From contig JAAZIG010000152.1 of assembly GCA_012510325.1 (NCBI GenBank), positions 1 to 7,098 of the forward strand: a stretch of 7,098 nt of DNA, written 5' to 3'. The stretch comes from Bacillota bacterium (GTDB taxonomy: Bacteria > Bacillota > Dethiobacteria > DTU022). Both the position numbers and the translations under genes were made by a program. The notes below the pieces were generated by a model, which saw only the letters and a list, made by a program, of their open reading frames with translations, made no database searches and had not been told where the DNA came from. Of this stretch, positions 6,056-7,098 are shown one piece after another. The stretch's first letter is position 1, and every line of letters begins with the position of its first letter.

Positions 6056-7098
6056 TCAGGAGCTGCAGTGATCCTCAGTGCACCGGTACACCACCAGATT
6101 GTCCCGGTGGATCACTTCATCCCCCGCCTCTCTTCCGATGAGGCGGATAATATCGCTGCTGCTGTGCTCCTTGATCCGAAGCAGCTCGTCGGAAGAAAAA
6201 CCGCTCAGGCCCCGGCCGATCTCCCGGCCTTCCCGGTCGCAGACCGCGATGAGAGCCCCTTTCCTGAACGAACCGTTCACCCCGAGCACCCCCACCGGCA
6301 GAAGGCTCTTCCCCCCCCGGCAGAGAGCATGTTTGGCCCCGTCATCGACGATGACGCTGCCTTTGACCACCCGCCCGTAGGCGATCCAGCGCTTGCGCCG
6401 GCTCAGATAATCTTTCTGCGGATAAAAATATGTTCCCACCGCCTCACCGCCCAGGATCCGGTGCAGCGCACCGGGCTCCTTCCCCCCGGCGATAACCATC
6501 CCCACGCCCGAGTTGGTGGCGATCGCGGCAGCCTGCAGCTTCGTGATCATCCCGCCGGTGGCCAGGCTGTCCCCGGGGCCGGCGGCGCAGGCCTTGATCT
6601 CCGGAGTGATCTCGCGCACCTCCGGAATGAGGCGCACCCCCGGGGTAATCCCCGGATCGGCCTCGTAAAGACCGGCGGCGGTCGTCAGGATCACCAGCAG
6701 ATCGGCATCGCAGAGCCCGGCGACGAGGGCGGAAAGGCGATCGTTGTCGCCCAGCTTGATCTCCTGATATGAAACGGTGTCATTTTCATTGATCACCGGA
6801 ACCACCCCCCAGCGCAGCAGGGTGAAGATAGTATTGCTCGCATTCAGGTAGCGGCCCCGTCCGGCAAAATCGGCCCGGGTCAGCAGTATCTGCGCCACCA
6901 CCTGGCCGTACTCGAGAAAAAACTTTTCGTAGAGCTGAATGAGTACGCCCTGGCCCACCGCCGCCGCCGCCTGCAGCTCCGGGATGGCCTCGGGACGGCG
7001 CTTCAGCCTCAACCGCCCCATTCCCGCCCCGATGGCGCCCGACGAAACCAACACGATCTGCTTTCCCTGATTCTTCAGATCGGCCAGCTCGCGCACCA
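6056..7098 (-). CDS. proB: Glutamate 5-kinase ProB, 5' end cut off by window
   Basis: ProB phosphorylates the gamma-carboxyl of L-glutamate with ATP, the first and usually feedback-controlled step of proline synthesis in the cytoplasm. The visible 346 residues (counting from the Val codon at 7096) show the amino-acid kinase fold: SSGAIGAG at 18-25, INENDTV at 102-108, GDNDRLSAL at 116-124 and TGGMITK at 180-186 (nucleotide-binding segment). A PUA domain follows from about residue 240 to 320. About 35 N-terminal residues, including the first Lys-containing phosphate loop, should lie beyond the right edge; the GTG at 7096 is an internal Val codon, not a start. The stop TGA lies 28 bases before proA, so the two are almost certainly co-transcribed. 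Oddity: the usual Thr/Ser-Asp pair before GLY is Thr-Thr (LTTAAGLY). The family assignment is secure from the motifs and the proA neighbour. Confidence 0.97.
   Translation of the reverse strand, partial: VRELADLKNQGKQIVLVSSGAIGAGMGRLRLKRRPEAIPELQAAAAVGQGVLIQLYEKFFLEYGQVVAQILLTRADFAGRGRYLNASNTIFTLLRWGVVPVINENDTVSYQEIKLGDNDRLSALVAGLCDADLLVILTTAAGLYEADPGITPGVRLIPEVREITPEIKACAAGPGDSLATGGMITKLQAAAIATNSGVGMVIAGGKEPGALHRILGGEAVGTYFYPQKDYLSRRKRWIAYGRVVKGSVIVDDGAKHALCRGGKSLLPVGVLGVNGSFRKGALIAVCDREGREIGRGLSGFSSDELLRIKEHSSSDIIRLIGREAGDEVIHRDNLVVYRCTEDHCSS

Noticed and set aside
5882..6772. Plus-strand open frame spanning the proA/proB junction (296 codons)
   Set aside because: It runs antisense across two well-supported genes, has no recognisable domain, and its composition is typical of a shadow frame.

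Overview
This is a GC-rich chromosomal segment in which every supported gene lies on the minus strand, so transcription runs from the right edge to the left edge. In transcription order it holds: proB (5' end cut off by the window), proA, a NifV-type homocitrate synthase gene, a small phasin-like gene, a UbiB/AarF/ABC1-family kinase gene, a ROK-family sugar kinase gene, and a DedA-family membrane protein gene cut off at the left edge. Coding density is very high. I see no tRNA, rRNA, CRISPR array, transposase or phage gene.

Region by region: 7098-4777 carries proline biosynthesis. ProB (glutamate 5-kinase with a C-terminal PUA domain) and ProA (gamma-glutamyl phosphate reductase) are 28 bases apart and together turn glutamate into glutamate semialdehyde. 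After 38 bases comes the homocitrate synthase gene (4738-3542), whose product condenses acetyl-CoA with 2-oxoglutarate. These three genes therefore all draw on the glutamate/2-oxoglutarate pool. A gap of about 120 bases (3541-3420) is the largest non-coding stretch and the most likely break between transcription units. Then come the phasin-like gene and the ABC1 kinase gene, joined by an ATGA stop/start overlap, the ROK kinase gene, and the DedA gene, whose ribosome-binding site contains the ROK stop codon.

The organism is probably a GC-rich, anaerobic Clostridia-type member of the Bacillota. I infer this from strong AGGAGG ribosome-binding sites, TTG and GTG starts, a NifV-type homocitrate synthase, and the small-phasin plus ABC1-kinase pair. 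This rests on sequence style and remembered family distribution, not on a search, so it is only moderately certain.

Nothing here is a clear new defence or mobile system. The best leads are the translationally coupled phasin-like/ABC1 kinase pair, a DedA protein that lacks most of the charged residues typical of its family, a ROK kinase with an altered sugar-domain motif, and a homocitrate synthase gene attached to proBA with no nif gene in view.
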